From Actinomycetota bacterium (GTDB lineage: Bacteria > Actinomycetota > Thermoleophilia > Solirubrobacterales > Solirubrobacteraceae), in the NCBI GenBank assembly GCA_009699245.1, contig WLOQ01000005.1, positions 124,001-188,000 of the forward strand: a DNA stretch of 64,000 nt. The letters are read 5' to 3'. Shown here in pieces: positions 41,192-49,496 of the stretch (within the stretch, counting starts at the first letter, position 1; each line of letters starts with the position of its first letter). Both the position numbers and the translations under genes were made by a program. Under the pieces are notes generated by a model, which saw nothing but the letters and a program-made list of their open reading frames with translations, was not told where the DNA came from and made no database searches.

Positions 41192-42115
41192 GTGGCATCG
41201 CTGCGCGCCCTCATCGTCACGAACATGTGGCCCTCTCCCGAGGCGCCGGCACTGGGCTGCTTCGTGCGCGATCAGGTGGAGGCGCTGCGCGCACTCGACG
41301 GTGCGGACCTCGCGATCGACGTCTTCTCGTTCGCACCCGGACGCTACGCCGGGGCGATGCGCGACCTGCGGACCGTCGCAGGGCAGCCGTTCGACATCGT
41401 CCACGCTCACTTCGGACTGAGCGCTTGGCCGGCTCTGGCGGTCCGGTGCCGGGCGCGCGTCGTCACGCTGCACGGGACCGACGTGCGCCATCCGCGCTCT
41501 CGGCGCATCACCCAGGCCGCGCTCCCCTTCCAGGACCTCGTCGCCGTGGCGAGTGAGGACCTCCGGGATGCGCTCCCGCGCGGTGCCCGCAACGTCGCGG
41601 TGCTGCCGTGCGGCGTCGCGCCGCGGTTCCGGCCGCTCGACCGCGCCGAGGCCCGCGCGCGCCTGGGCCTTGAGCCGGACGGCCGGTATCTCCTCTTTCC
41701 CGCCGACCCGTCGCGAGCCGCCAAGCGGCACGACCGCGCCGCCGAGCTCGCGCAGCGCACGGGCGCAACGCTGCTCTGCGGCGGCGCAATCGCTCCGGAC
41801 GACATGCCGTCATGGATCAATGCCGCCAATGCCGTGATCGTGCCGTCCGATCACGAGGGCTTCGGGCTCGCGGTGCTCGAGGCGCTCGCCTGCGGCGTTC
41901 CCGTCGTCGCCGCGCCGACCGGGATCCACGCCGAGGCGCTCGCCGACATCGATGGCGTGCTCTGCGCTCCGTACGACCTGGAAGCCTGGGCCACGGCCCT
42001 CGCGCCGCACCTGGAGGCCGCCGATCCGCGGATTGCGGGACCGGAGCGCGCCGCGCGCTGGAGTGCGGCTGCGATGGCCCAGCGCGTCGCCGACGCCTGG
42101 CGGGCGCTGCTCTAG
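41192..42115 (+). CDS. GT4-family glycosyltransferase
   Basis: 307 aa. It is a GT-B fold transferase using a nucleotide sugar. The N-terminal acceptor half has LRALIVTNMWPSPEAPALG and FDIVHAHFGLSAWPAL; the C-terminal donor half ends with the retaining-enzyme signature DHEGFGLAVLEALACGVPVVA, whose two Glu bind the nucleotide sugar. It is shorter than typical GT4 enzymes (350-400 aa), lacking part of the linker region. The target is unknown; its neighbours are zinc-ribbon proteins and nadB, not wall genes. GTG 41192 is supported by TAGCGT upstream. Confidence 0.9.
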   Translation: MASLRALIVTNMWPSPEAPALGCFVRDQVEALRALDGADLAIDVFSFAPGRYAGAMRDLRTVAGQPFDIVHAHFGLSAWPALAVRCRARVVTLHGTDVRHPRSRRITQAALPFQDLVAVASEDLRDALPRGARNVAVLPCGVAPRFRPLDRAEARARLGLEPDGRYLLFPADPSRAAKRHDRAAELAQRTGATLLCGGAIAPDDMPSWINAANAVIVPSDHEGFGLAVLEALACGVPVVAAPTGIHAEALADIDGVLCAPYDLEAWATALAPHLEAADPRIAGPERAARWSAAAMAQRVADAWRALL

Positions 42116-42118
42116 ACT
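42113..42118 (+). promoter_or_regulatory. possible promoter within the glycosyltransferase stop codon
   Basis: TAGACT begins with the TAG stop codon of the glycosyltransferase gene. The next ATG is 27 bases downstream, so if used, the transcript has a short leader. Confidence 0.4.
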
Positions 42119-42145
42119 CGCGCAGGCGGGCACCCCCGCTCCGTC

Positions 42146-42784
42146 ATGGGCCTCAAGGACCGCATTCTCGGCCGCCGCGCCGACTCCAGCACCATCGCTC
42201 CCGACGCGGCCGAGCCCGTCCCGTCGGACATCACGATCCTCCAGCCTGGAGCGGCCGTGATCGCCCCCGCGCCGCAGGACACGATGATCCTTCCGGCTGG
42301 GCAGGAGCCGCCCACAGCCGCGGTCCCGACCGCGGGCCACGAGGCAGCGGACGCACACCCGGGAGATCCGCTCCCCTACCCCCCAGCGCCCGCCGCCTCC
42401 CCGGGATTCCGCGAGCGCGCGCGCATGCGCCGGCGCTTGCGCCACCTGCGCGAGGTACGCGAGCTCGGGTTCCGCGACCTCGGCGGCCTCGTCTTCGATC
42501 AGCACCGCTTCCAGCACCCGAGCGAGGCTCTCGTCGAGGGCAAAGTCGCGGCGATCGATGCTGTCGATCGGGAGCTGCGCATGCTCGAGGAGGCGCTCGC
42601 CGACCGGCGACCGCTCGAGGAGCTCTACCGCGCCGGCATCTCCGCCTGCGCCCGCTGTGGAACGCTGCACGACAGCGCCGCGAACTTCTGCCCGAGCTGC
42701 GGACTGCCGTTCTCGGGTCTGCGTCCCGTCGCCGGCATGGGTGCTCCCGAGCTCCCGCCTGCCGACGGCGCAACAACCGCATGA
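42146..42784 (+). CDS. zinc-ribbon protein with a helical middle
   Basis: 212 aa. The first 85 residues are Pro/Ala-rich and probably unstructured. Residues 90-165 are strongly helical and charged (RARMRRRLRHLREVRELGFRD) and could form a coiled coil. The C-terminal 45 residues hold a zinc ribbon with C-A-R-C and C-P-S-C (CARCGTLHDSAANFCPSCG). I recognise no family. It overlaps the next, also zinc-ribbon, gene by 4 bases, so the two probably act together. Confidence 0.75.
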   Translation: MGLKDRILGRRADSSTIAPDAAEPVPSDITILQPGAAVIAPAPQDTMILPAGQEPPTAAVPTAGHEAADAHPGDPLPYPPAPAASPGFRERARMRRRLRHLREVRELGFRDLGGLVFDQHRFQHPSEALVEGKVAAIDAVDRELRMLEEALADRRPLEELYRAGISACARCGTLHDSAANFCPSCGLPFSGLRPVAGMGAPELPPADGATTA

Positions 42785-43119
42785 CCTGGGCCGCACGCGA
42801 CGCGGGCGCCGACCCCTGGTCGATCGCGTGTCCGCGCTGCGGCGCGACCCTGGCGGGCGACCAGGATTGGTGCATGAGCTGTGGTGCTCCCGCGCGCACC
42901 GTGATCGCCCCGACCCCGCGGTGGCGCCGACCGGTCGTCGCCCTCGCCGCACTCGCACTCGTTGCGCTCGGCGGCCTCGCGGCGGCGTTCGTCGCCCTCA
43001 CGGCCGACGACCCGACCCCCGCCCGGACGCTCACGCGCACGACGACGCTCGCTCCCGGCGTCGCGCCGCCGCCCGGCGTCAAGACCGTCACCGATCCGAC
43101 GACGGCCCCGGTACCGTGA
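42781..43119 (+). CDS. short zinc-ribbon membrane protein
   Basis: 112 aa. The N-terminal part has an intact zinc ribbon, CPRCGATLAGDQDWCMSCG, then a linker and one membrane helix (residues about 51-73, rich in Val/Ala/Leu), and a Thr/Pro-rich tail outside the membrane. The layout of ribbon plus single span resembles anchored double zinc ribbon or zinc_ribbon_2 proteins. Overlaps both the previous ribbon gene and nadB by 4 bases. Confidence 0.75.
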   Translation: MTWAARDAGADPWSIACPRCGATLAGDQDWCMSCGAPARTVIAPTPRWRRPVVALAALALVALGGLAAAFVALTADDPTPARTLTRTTTLAPGVAPPPGVKTVTDPTTAPVP

Positions 43120-44567
43120 GCACCACCGAGCAGATCGACGTCGACATCGTCGTGGTCGGGTCAGGCGCCGCGGGCCTTTCGGCCGCGCTCGCGGCCGCGG
43201 GCGAAGGCGCGCGCGTCGCCGTCGTCACCGCCACCCCACTCGCACAGACCGCCAGCTACTGGGCCCAGGGCGGTCTGGCGGCAGCGCTCGCCGTCGACGA
43301 CACGCCACTCCTGCACCTCGAGGACACAGAGCGCGCAGGGCGAGGGCTCGTGCGCCGCTCCGCCGCCGAGATCCTGGTGAACGAGGCGCCGGCCATGATC
43401 CTCGCGCTCCAGCAGCGCGGCGTCGTCTTCGATGCCGACCGCCACGGACAGCTGGCGCTCGGTCTTGAGGGCGGCCATACGCGGCGGCGCATCGTCCACG
43501 CCGGTGGCAGCGCCACTGGGCGGCGCCTGGTGCGTCAGCTGTCGGCGGAGCTCGTCGGCCGCCCCGAGGTCACCGTCCGCGAGCAGCGACGCGCCACCGT
43601 GCTGTGGCAGGAGGAGGGGCGCGTCCTGGGCGTCGTCTGCGATGACGGACTCGCGGTGCGCGCCCGCGGGACGATCATCGCCGCGGGCGGCGCCGCGGCG
43701 CTCTGGAGCCGCACGACCAATCCCCCCGGCTCGCTCGGCTCGGGAGTCCTGCTCGCCCACGGCGCGGGAGCGGCGGTCGCCGACCTTGAGTTCGTCCAGT
43801 TCCACCCGACGGCGGTCACCGGCGTTCCGGGCCGTGAGGGATTCCTCATCACAGAGGCGATCCGTGGCGAGGGTGCGACGCTGCTCGATCCCGCCGGGGA
43901 GCGCTTCGTCGAAGAGCTTGCGCCGCGCGACGAGGTCGCGACGGCGATCTGGGATGTGCTCCAGCGCACCGGTGCGGCAGCGGTCCAGCTCGACATGCGC
44001 GCCGTCGACCCCGCACGCTTCCCGAACGTCGTCGAGGCGCTGCGCCACTCCGGCCTCGATCCCGCGACGCAGACGATCCCCGTCGCACCGGCTGCGCACT
44101 ACGTCATGGGCGGCGTCGTCACGGACCTCCACGGCGACACCGGCATCCCCGGGCTCTACGCCGTCGGCGAATCGGCCTGCACCGGGCTGCACGGGGCGAA
44201 CCGGCTCGCGTCGAACTCGCTCACGGAGTGCGTCGTCTTCGGGGCGCGTGCGGCGCGCGCGGCGCTGGGCGAACCGGCGATCGACCCCACAGGGCCGCCT
44301 CCTGCGCCCGCACCGGCGGACGACCCGCAGCGCGCGACGCAGGATGCGATGTGGCGCCATGCCGGCCTCGTCCGTGATGCCGAAGGCCTGCGGGAGCTGG
44401 CCGCGGATCCCCACCCGCTCGCCCGGCTCGTGGCCCGCTGCGCGCTGCTGCGCGAGGAGAGCCGTGGGTCGCACGTGCGGCGCGATTTTCCGCTGACGGA
44501 CCCCGCACTCGACCTCCATCACGCGGTGGTCCGCGGCGTCGAGCCGCGCCTCGACGTCTGGCGGTGA
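43116..44567 (+). CDS. nadB: L-aspartate oxidase
   Basis: 483 aa flavoprotein that oxidises aspartate to iminoaspartate for NAD synthesis. FAD is bound through DIVVVGSGAAGLSAALAAA; AQTASYWAQGGLAAAL and the active-site loop ALGLEGGHTRRRIVHAGG follow. EFVQFHPTAVTG, RGEGATLLDPAGERF and GLYAVGESACTGLHGANRLASNSLTECVVFG are typical of NadB rather than succinate dehydrogenase. The GTG at 43116 overlaps the stop of the zinc-ribbon membrane gene. No nadA or nadC is next to it, an unusual arrangement. Confidence 0.95.
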   Translation: MSTTEQIDVDIVVVGSGAAGLSAALAAAGEGARVAVVTATPLAQTASYWAQGGLAAALAVDDTPLLHLEDTERAGRGLVRRSAAEILVNEAPAMILALQQRGVVFDADRHGQLALGLEGGHTRRRIVHAGGSATGRRLVRQLSAELVGRPEVTVREQRRATVLWQEEGRVLGVVCDDGLAVRARGTIIAAGGAAALWSRTTNPPGSLGSGVLLAHGAGAAVADLEFVQFHPTAVTGVPGREGFLITEAIRGEGATLLDPAGERFVEELAPRDEVATAIWDVLQRTGAAAVQLDMRAVDPARFPNVVEALRHSGLDPATQTIPVAPAAHYVMGGVVTDLHGDTGIPGLYAVGESACTGLHGANRLASNSLTECVVFGARAARAALGEPAIDPTGPPPAPAPADDPQRATQDAMWRHAGLVRDAEGLRELAADPHPLARLVARCALLREESRGSHVRRDFPLTDPALDLHHAVVRGVEPRLDVWR

Positions 44568-44574
44568 GAAAAAT

Positions 44575-44591
44575 CCCTGCAAATCGCAGGG
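44575..44591 (+). terminator. short hairpin after nadB
   Basis: CCCTGC / GCAGGG with a 5-base loop, 7 bases past the nadB stop codon. No T-run follows on the plus strand; on the minus strand it is followed by five T. Confidence 0.45.
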
Positions 44592-44718
44592 TCACGCCTT
44601 AACACGAACTTCATGTTCCATGTGTTTCAGCGTTCATGTGGCAGTCGGATACTGAGGTCCGGCAGCCGCTGGGAGACGGTTGTCCACCGTCGTACAACGC
44701 AAAAGGGGTCTGAACACG

Positions 44719-45147
44719 ATGTTCCAGCTGAGCAGGGCGATCTATCGCGAACTGGCGCCGCACGTCGCCACTGGCAAGCGCGGTCATGCTGAGGTTCTGC
44801 AGGCGTGTGAGCGCGCCGTGGAGCGCCTCGCGACCGACCGCCACTACTTCGCCCAGCCCGCGCGCACGCTCTATCGCGACGTGCGCCCGCACTTCCCCCT
44901 CCACGCACAGGCTCACGTCTGGGCCGTCGTGCGTGAGTACATGGATGCGTCGGACCAGCTGCTCGCCGGGCTCTCGACCCGCGGGCGCGACGCCTTCGGC
45001 AACCCGCTGAAGTGCCGGTCGACGACGCGTCGCGGGACGCCGTGCCAACGAATTCCCGTCCATTCGAACGGGTACTGCCCATCGCATCAGCACCTGGCCG
45101 ACAGCGAGATCGTGCGCGACGCGGACGACCTTCGCATGGCCGCCTAG
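44719..45147 (+). CDS. small protein with a C-terminal Cys/His zinc motif
   Basis: About 142 aa. The N-terminal 100 residues are helical and rich in Arg, His and Ala (ERLATDRHYFAQPARTLYRD) without a known motif. The C-terminal region has C-R-S-T-T-R-R-G-T-P-C then YCPSH, i.e. C-x8-C-x10-C-x2-H, a spacing seen in small zinc knuckles of phage and mobile-element proteins that begin C-x-A-x-T-x-x-G. Function unknown. The ATG at 44719 has AAAGGGG about 10 bases upstream. The gene stands alone with AT-richer surroundings. Confidence 0.7.
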   Translation: MFQLSRAIYRELAPHVATGKRGHAEVLQACERAVERLATDRHYFAQPARTLYRDVRPHFPLHAQAHVWAVVREYMDASDQLLAGLSTRGRDAFGNPLKCRSTTRRGTPCQRIPVHSNGYCPSHQHLADSEIVRDADDLRMAA

Positions 45148-45179
45148 CAGGGGCCACCCACCGGGGCGCCAGGCAGCGA

Positions 45180-45185
45180 TAGCGT
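45180..45185 (+). promoter_or_regulatory. -10 box for leaderless hydantoinase operon
   Basis: TAGCGT ends 7 bases before the ATG at 45193. Confidence 0.6.
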
Positions 45186-45192
45186 CCCGGGC

Positions 45193-47094
45193 ATGCTGCT
45201 CGGGGTCGACGTCGGAGGGACGTTCACGGACGCCGTCCTCGTGACGCCGACGGGGATCGTCACCGCGAAGGCGCCGACGACGCCCCACGATCAGTCGCTC
45301 GGCGTGATGGCCGCCATCGACGCGGTCCTCGCGCAGGCCGGGGCGACCCCCGATGCGGTGCAAGTGGTCGCGCACGGGATGACCGTCGCCACGAACGCCC
45401 TGCTCGAGGATGTGCACGCGCGCACCGCCTTCGTCGCGACGGAGGGATTCGCCGACCTCATCGAGCTCGGTCGTCAGGCCCGTCCCGAGCTCTACCGGCT
45501 CTGCGTCGCCGCACCGGCGCCGATCGCGCCACCCCAGCGGCGGTTCGGCGTGCGCGAGCGCCAGGGCCCACGCGACACCGAGCTGGCGCTGACGCCGATC
45601 GCTGCAGCCGAGGTCGCCGAGCGCGTCGCGGCCTGCGCGCCGGACGCCGTCGCCGTCTGCCTGCTGCACTCCTGGCGCGATCCCACACATGAGCGGCTGA
45701 TCGGCGACGCGCTGCGCGAGCGACTCGGCTCGGGCGTCCACCTGGCCCTGTCGCACGAGATCGTCGGGACGTTCCGCGAGTACGAGCGTGCGGCGACGAC
45801 CGAGATCGACGCGGCGCTCTCTCCGCTCCTGGGCGCCTACCTCGAGCGCCTTCTGGAGCGCACCGCGGCGGCCGGGCTGCCCGATCCGCAGATCATGCAG
45901 TCGAGCGGCGGCCTCGTCGACGCGCACACCGCCGGTCGACACGCAGCGCTCACGGTCCTCTCCGGCCCGGCGGGCGGGGCCGCCGCAGCAGCGCTGATCG
46001 CCGCTGCGACCGACCGACCGAATCTCCTCTGCTTCGACATGGGCGGCACCTCGTGCGACGTCTGCGTGATCGAGGGCGGACGTGCGCGCGAGACCGCGGG
46101 CGGGAAGATCGCCGGGCGCCCCGTCGCGCTCCCGATGGTCGACATCCACACGGTGGGAGCCGGAGGCGGCTCGATCGCCTGGCGCGACGCGGGCGGCGCG
46201 CTGCGCGTCGGACCGCGCTCCGCCGGCGCCGACCCCGGCCCGGCGGCGTATGGGCGCGGCGGCACCGAGCCGACCGTCACCGACGCCCACGTCGTCCTCG
46301 GGCGCCTCAGGGCCCAGCGTCCGCTCGCCGGCGGCGTGCGCATCGACGAGGAGGCGGCGCACGCGGCGGTGGGCCGCCTCGCGCAGGAGCTCGGCCTCGA
46401 ACTCGACGTCTGCGCCGCGGGCATCCTGCGGGTCGCCAACGCCGAGATGGTCCGTGCGCTGCGCGTGATGACTGTGGAGCGCGGCCTCGACCCCCGCGAC
46501 TTCGCGCTGCTCGCCTTCGGCGGCGCGGGCCCCCTCCATGCTGCCGCCATCGCCGAGGAGCTCGGCATGGACACGATCCTCATCCCGCGCACGTCGGGCG
46601 TGCTGAGCGCGCTCGGGCTCGCCGCGGCCGATCGGGAGGTCCACCGTCAGCGCTCGGTGCTCCTCACCGACGACGCACTGAGCGATTCGGCGCTCGACGC
46701 GATCGCCACCGAGCTCCTCGATGAGGGCCGGGCGATCCTCGGAGCGCCGCATGCGGCGCCGCGTGTCGCCTGGGACCTGCGGTACCGCGGCCAGTCGCAC
46801 GAGCTCACGGTCGACGTCCAGCAGCCGAGCGCCGATGCGCTGCGCGCCGCGTTCGAAGACGCGCACGAGGCGCGCTACGGCTGGCGCGAGGCCGGCGCGC
46901 AGGTCGAGCTCGTGACCGTCCGCGTGGCGGCCGTCGAGCCCGGCTCAGGGCTGACACTCGAGCGCGGGGCGCGCGGCGAGACGGTGCGCGGCCCCACCAT
47001 CCTGCACCTGCCCGAGACGACGGTGACCGTGCCCGCCGGGTGGCACGGCACAGGCGACGGGTCCGGCACGCTCGTCCTGGAGCGCGAGCGGTGA
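45193..47094 (+). CDS. hydantoinase/oxoprolinase family protein, subunit A
   Basis: 633 aa HyuA-type protein of the acetate/sugar-kinase-like ATPase fold. The phosphate-binding start is LLGVDVGGTFTDAVLV. Landmarks include VVAHGMTVATNALLE, QSSGGLVDAHTAGRH, LSGPAGGAAAAALIA, CFDMGGTSCDVCVIEGG and GAGGGSIAWRDAGGALRVGPRSAGADPGPAAYG. Relatives hydrolyse ATP to open cyclic amides (hydantoins, 5-oxoproline) or carboxylate ketones. The substrate here cannot be assigned from sequence. Works with the B subunit encoded by the next, overlapping gene. Confidence 0.93.
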   Translation: MLLGVDVGGTFTDAVLVTPTGIVTAKAPTTPHDQSLGVMAAIDAVLAQAGATPDAVQVVAHGMTVATNALLEDVHARTAFVATEGFADLIELGRQARPELYRLCVAAPAPIAPPQRRFGVRERQGPRDTELALTPIAAAEVAERVAACAPDAVAVCLLHSWRDPTHERLIGDALRERLGSGVHLALSHEIVGTFREYERAATTEIDAALSPLLGAYLERLLERTAAAGLPDPQIMQSSGGLVDAHTAGRHAALTVLSGPAGGAAAAALIAAATDRPNLLCFDMGGTSCDVCVIEGGRARETAGGKIAGRPVALPMVDIHTVGAGGGSIAWRDAGGALRVGPRSAGADPGPAAYGRGGTEPTVTDAHVVLGRLRAQRPLAGGVRIDEEAAHAAVGRLAQELGLELDVCAAGILRVANAEMVRALRVMTVERGLDPRDFALLAFGGAGPLHAAAIAEELGMDTILIPRTSGVLSALGLAAADREVHRQRSVLLTDDALSDSALDAIATELLDEGRAILGAPHAAPRVAWDLRYRGQSHELTVDVQQPSADALRAAFEDAHEARYGWREAGAQVELVTVRVAAVEPGSGLTLERGARGETVRGPTILHLPETTVTVPAGWHGTGDGSGTLVLERER

Positions 47095-48581
47095 GCGCCC
47101 TGGACCCGATCACGCTCCAGGTGCTCACCGGGGCACTGCGCGCGACCTGCGAGGAGATGGGCGCCGTCCTGATCCGCTCGGCGCACTCCCCCAACATCAA
47201 GGAGCGGCGTGACTGCTCGACGGCGCTGTTCGATCCGGACGGCGGGATGATCATGCAGGCCGAGCACATCCCCGTCCACCTCGGGGCGATGCCGGCCGCC
47301 GTCGCGGCGGTCGCCGGGCGCACACACGAGCGCGGTCAGAGCTGGATCCTCAACGACCCGTTCGCGGGCGGGACGCACCTGCCGGACATCACCGTCGTGA
47401 CGCCCGCCTTCGACGACGCGTCGAATGAGCTGCTCGGCTTCGCCGCCACGCGCGCCCACCACGCCGACGTCGGCGGGCCGACCCCCGGGTCCATGCCCGC
47501 CGACTCGCACACGCTCACCGACGAGGGGGTCGTGATCGCGCCGGCGGTGCTCACCCCCGCGCTGATCGATGAGCTGGTCGCGCGCATGCGTCGCCCGGAC
47601 CAGCGGCGCGCAGATCTGCGCGCGCAGCTCGCCGCGAACAGGCTCGGCGCCCAGCGCCTTGCGGAGATCGCCGCGCGCATCGGCCCGCAGGCGCTGCGCG
47701 AGGCGACGGCGGAGGTGGCGCTGTACGCCGAGCGCCGGATGCGCGCATGCCTCGCCGCTCTGCCCGACGGCACACGCCACGCCGTGGACGTCCTCGAAGC
47801 CACGGGCGGCGATCTCGAGCTGCGCCTCGCGGCGACGATCGCCGGGGACGAGCTGACGCTCGACTTCACCGGGAGCGCGGCGCAGCACTCCGGGAACCTC
47901 AACGCCCCGCTGGCCGTGACCGTCTCCTCCTGCCTCTTCGCGATCCGGGTCCTCACCGACCCGGACATCCCACCCAGCAGCGGTGTCCTGCGCCCGATCC
48001 ATGTGATCGCACCTTACGGCTCGCTGCTCAACGCCCGCGCTCCAGCTGCGGTCGTGGCCGGCAACGTCGAGACGTCGAGCCGGGTCGCCGACCTCGTGCT
48101 CGCCGCATTCGGCCGGGCGCTCGGGCAGGGGACGATGAACAACCTCACGCTCGGGACTGAGGAGTTCACGTACTACGAGACGCTCGGCGGCGGACAGGGA
48201 GCGTGCAGCGACGCCGACGGCCCATCCGCGGTGCACGTCGCCATGTCCAACACGCTGAACACGCCGGTCGAGGCCCTTGAGCTCGAGTACCCGCTGCGCG
48301 TGCGCGAGTACGCGGTGCGGCGCGGATCAGGCGGCGCCGGCGTCCACCACGGCGGGGACGGCGTCGTGCGCGAGATCGAGGCGCTCGCGCCCATGGCGTA
48401 TTCGCTAATCACCGAACGCCGACGCCATGCGCCACCGGGCGCGGCCGGTGGCATGCCCGGGGCCGTCGGCCGCAACTTGCTCAACGGCGAGCCGCTCGAT
48501 CCGAAGTCACGTGGGCGCCTGGCCCCCGGCGACCGTCTCCGGCTCGAGACGCCCGGCGGCGGAGGCCACGGAGGCCCGTGA
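47091..48581 (+). CDS. hydantoinase B/oxoprolinase family protein
   Basis: About 496 aa, the HyuB partner. DPITLQVLTGALRATCEEMG, RSAHSPNIKERRDCSTALFD, LNDPFAGGTHLPDITVVTP, ATRAHHADVGGPTPGSMP and the C-terminal YPLRVREYAVRRGSGGAGVHHGGDGVVREIEALAP are all hallmarks. The H-H-A-D motif may bind metal. The GTG at 47091 overlaps the HyuA stop (GTGA), so both are made together; an A2B2-like complex is known for relatives. No permease or other catabolic gene is in the unit. Confidence 0.93.
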   Translation: MSALDPITLQVLTGALRATCEEMGAVLIRSAHSPNIKERRDCSTALFDPDGGMIMQAEHIPVHLGAMPAAVAAVAGRTHERGQSWILNDPFAGGTHLPDITVVTPAFDDASNELLGFAATRAHHADVGGPTPGSMPADSHTLTDEGVVIAPAVLTPALIDELVARMRRPDQRRADLRAQLAANRLGAQRLAEIAARIGPQALREATAEVALYAERRMRACLAALPDGTRHAVDVLEATGGDLELRLAATIAGDELTLDFTGSAAQHSGNLNAPLAVTVSSCLFAIRVLTDPDIPPSSGVLRPIHVIAPYGSLLNARAPAAVVAGNVETSSRVADLVLAAFGRALGQGTMNNLTLGTEEFTYYETLGGGQGACSDADGPSAVHVAMSNTLNTPVEALELEYPLRVREYAVRRGSGGAGVHHGGDGVVREIEALAPMAYSLITERRRHAPPGAAGGMPGAVGRNLLNGEPLDPKSRGRLAPGDRLRLETPGGGGHGGP

Positions 48582-48866
48582 GCGATCGCACATCGGATCG
48601 ACTGGTCCGACGCACGATCTGTGACATCCGTCACACAATCCGGCCCGCGGCCCGCGAATCCGTCGGTTTTCGGCCCGCAATGGATGAATTCCTGCCTCTT
48701 TGCGCCTGAATCACCGCTGGCGACCGCAGAAAAGTGGCCCATTTGCAGGGACATTTGGGCATGTAAACGCAAGTTTGAAACAATCTCTGAGCATCGTTGC
48801 CTCATGACGCCGGATGCGTCAGGCACGATCGGTTCGAGTGTCCCCGACCAGACCCGGAATCCACGT
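48582..48866. other. 285-base intergenic region upstream of the DUF1802 gene
   Basis: No credible coding frame is seen. The region is AT-richer than its surroundings and holds a CRP-type palindrome (48620-48635) and a small stem-loop TGACGC / GCGTCA (48805-48821). No clear -10/-35 pair was identified. Confidence 0.5.
48620..48635. promoter_or_regulatory. perfect CRP-type binding palindrome
   Basis: TGTGACATCCGTCACA fits TGTGA-N6-TCACA exactly, the consensus of cAMP receptor proteins, including the mycobacterial one. It lies 39 bases after the hydantoinase B gene and about 230 bases before the DUF1802 gene, so it probably acts on the latter or on an unseen transcript. Confidence 0.6.
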
Positions 48867-49496
48867 ATGCCTGTAGCTCTGAAGGAATGGGCCGTGACCG
48901 TGCGAGCGCTCGCCGAGGGCGAGCAGCTCCTCACGCTGCGCAAGGGCGGCATCCGCGAGGACAACAAGCACTTCGAGCTTGAGCACGAGCGCTTCTTCCT
49001 CTATCCGACCTTCGACCATCAGCGCAACGACGTCGTCCGCGAGGCGCACGCCCCGGAGCTGGCGCGCGCCCTCGAGGAGGGCGTCTGGCCGGACGGCGAC
49101 CCGCCCGCCCGCGCACTGACGCGCGACGGCGGCATCCCCCAGCCCGAGCGGGTGCGCGTGCGCGCCTGGGCCCAGGTCGCCGCACACTTCACGGTCACCG
49201 ATCCGCGCATCGTCAGCGAGCTGTCCCCCTTCTACATCTGGACGACGGACTACGCGCAGAAGCGCCTCTCCTGGAAACCGCGCCATCCGCTCCACGTGAT
49301 CCTGCTGCGGACCTACCGGATCCCGCGTCCGGTGACCGTCCGCGTGCGCGGCGACTACACGGGCTGCAAGTCGTGGCTCGACATCGCCCGCGATCTGCCC
49401 TTCGAGGGCACGCCCGTCCTGGCCGACGATGAGTTCGGCCGCGTGCGCGAGACCATCGAGGCGATCTGCTCCGGCCGCGTCGCCGAGCTGGTCTGA
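48867..49496 (+). CDS. DUF1802 family protein
   Basis: About 209 aa. The N-terminal signature is LKEWAVTVRALAEGEQLLTLRKGGIRE and HFELEHERFFLYPTFDHQR, the pattern of DUF1802, a family of unknown function with an E-H-x-R-F-F-L-Y-P-T motif. The C-terminal half has WKPRHPLHVILLRTYRIPRP and GCKSWLDI. In many bacteria it is a stand-alone gene. ATG 48867 is the conventional start; an upstream extension would run through the AT-rich region and is unlikely. Confidence 0.87.
   Translation: MPVALKEWAVTVRALAEGEQLLTLRKGGIREDNKHFELEHERFFLYPTFDHQRNDVVREAHAPELARALEEGVWPDGDPPARALTRDGGIPQPERVRVRAWAQVAAHFTVTDPRIVSELSPFYIWTTDYAQKRLSWKPRHPLHVILLRTYRIPRPVTVRVRGDYTGCKSWLDIARDLPFEGTPVLADDEFGRVRETIEAICSGRVAELV

Noticed and set aside
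44610-44639. TTCATGT repeated twice, 23 bases apart, before the zinc-knuckle gene
   Set aside because: Only 7 bases long, with no matching third element; could be chance in an AT-richer patch.
44611-46866. Long minus-strand frame opposite the hydantoinase A gene
   Set aside because: Same shadow pattern; the plus-strand product has all family motifs.
48826-48840. GGTTCGAGT, similar to a tRNA T-loop
   Set aside because: No acceptor, D or anticodon stems can be formed around it, and it lies in the leader of the DUF1802 gene.
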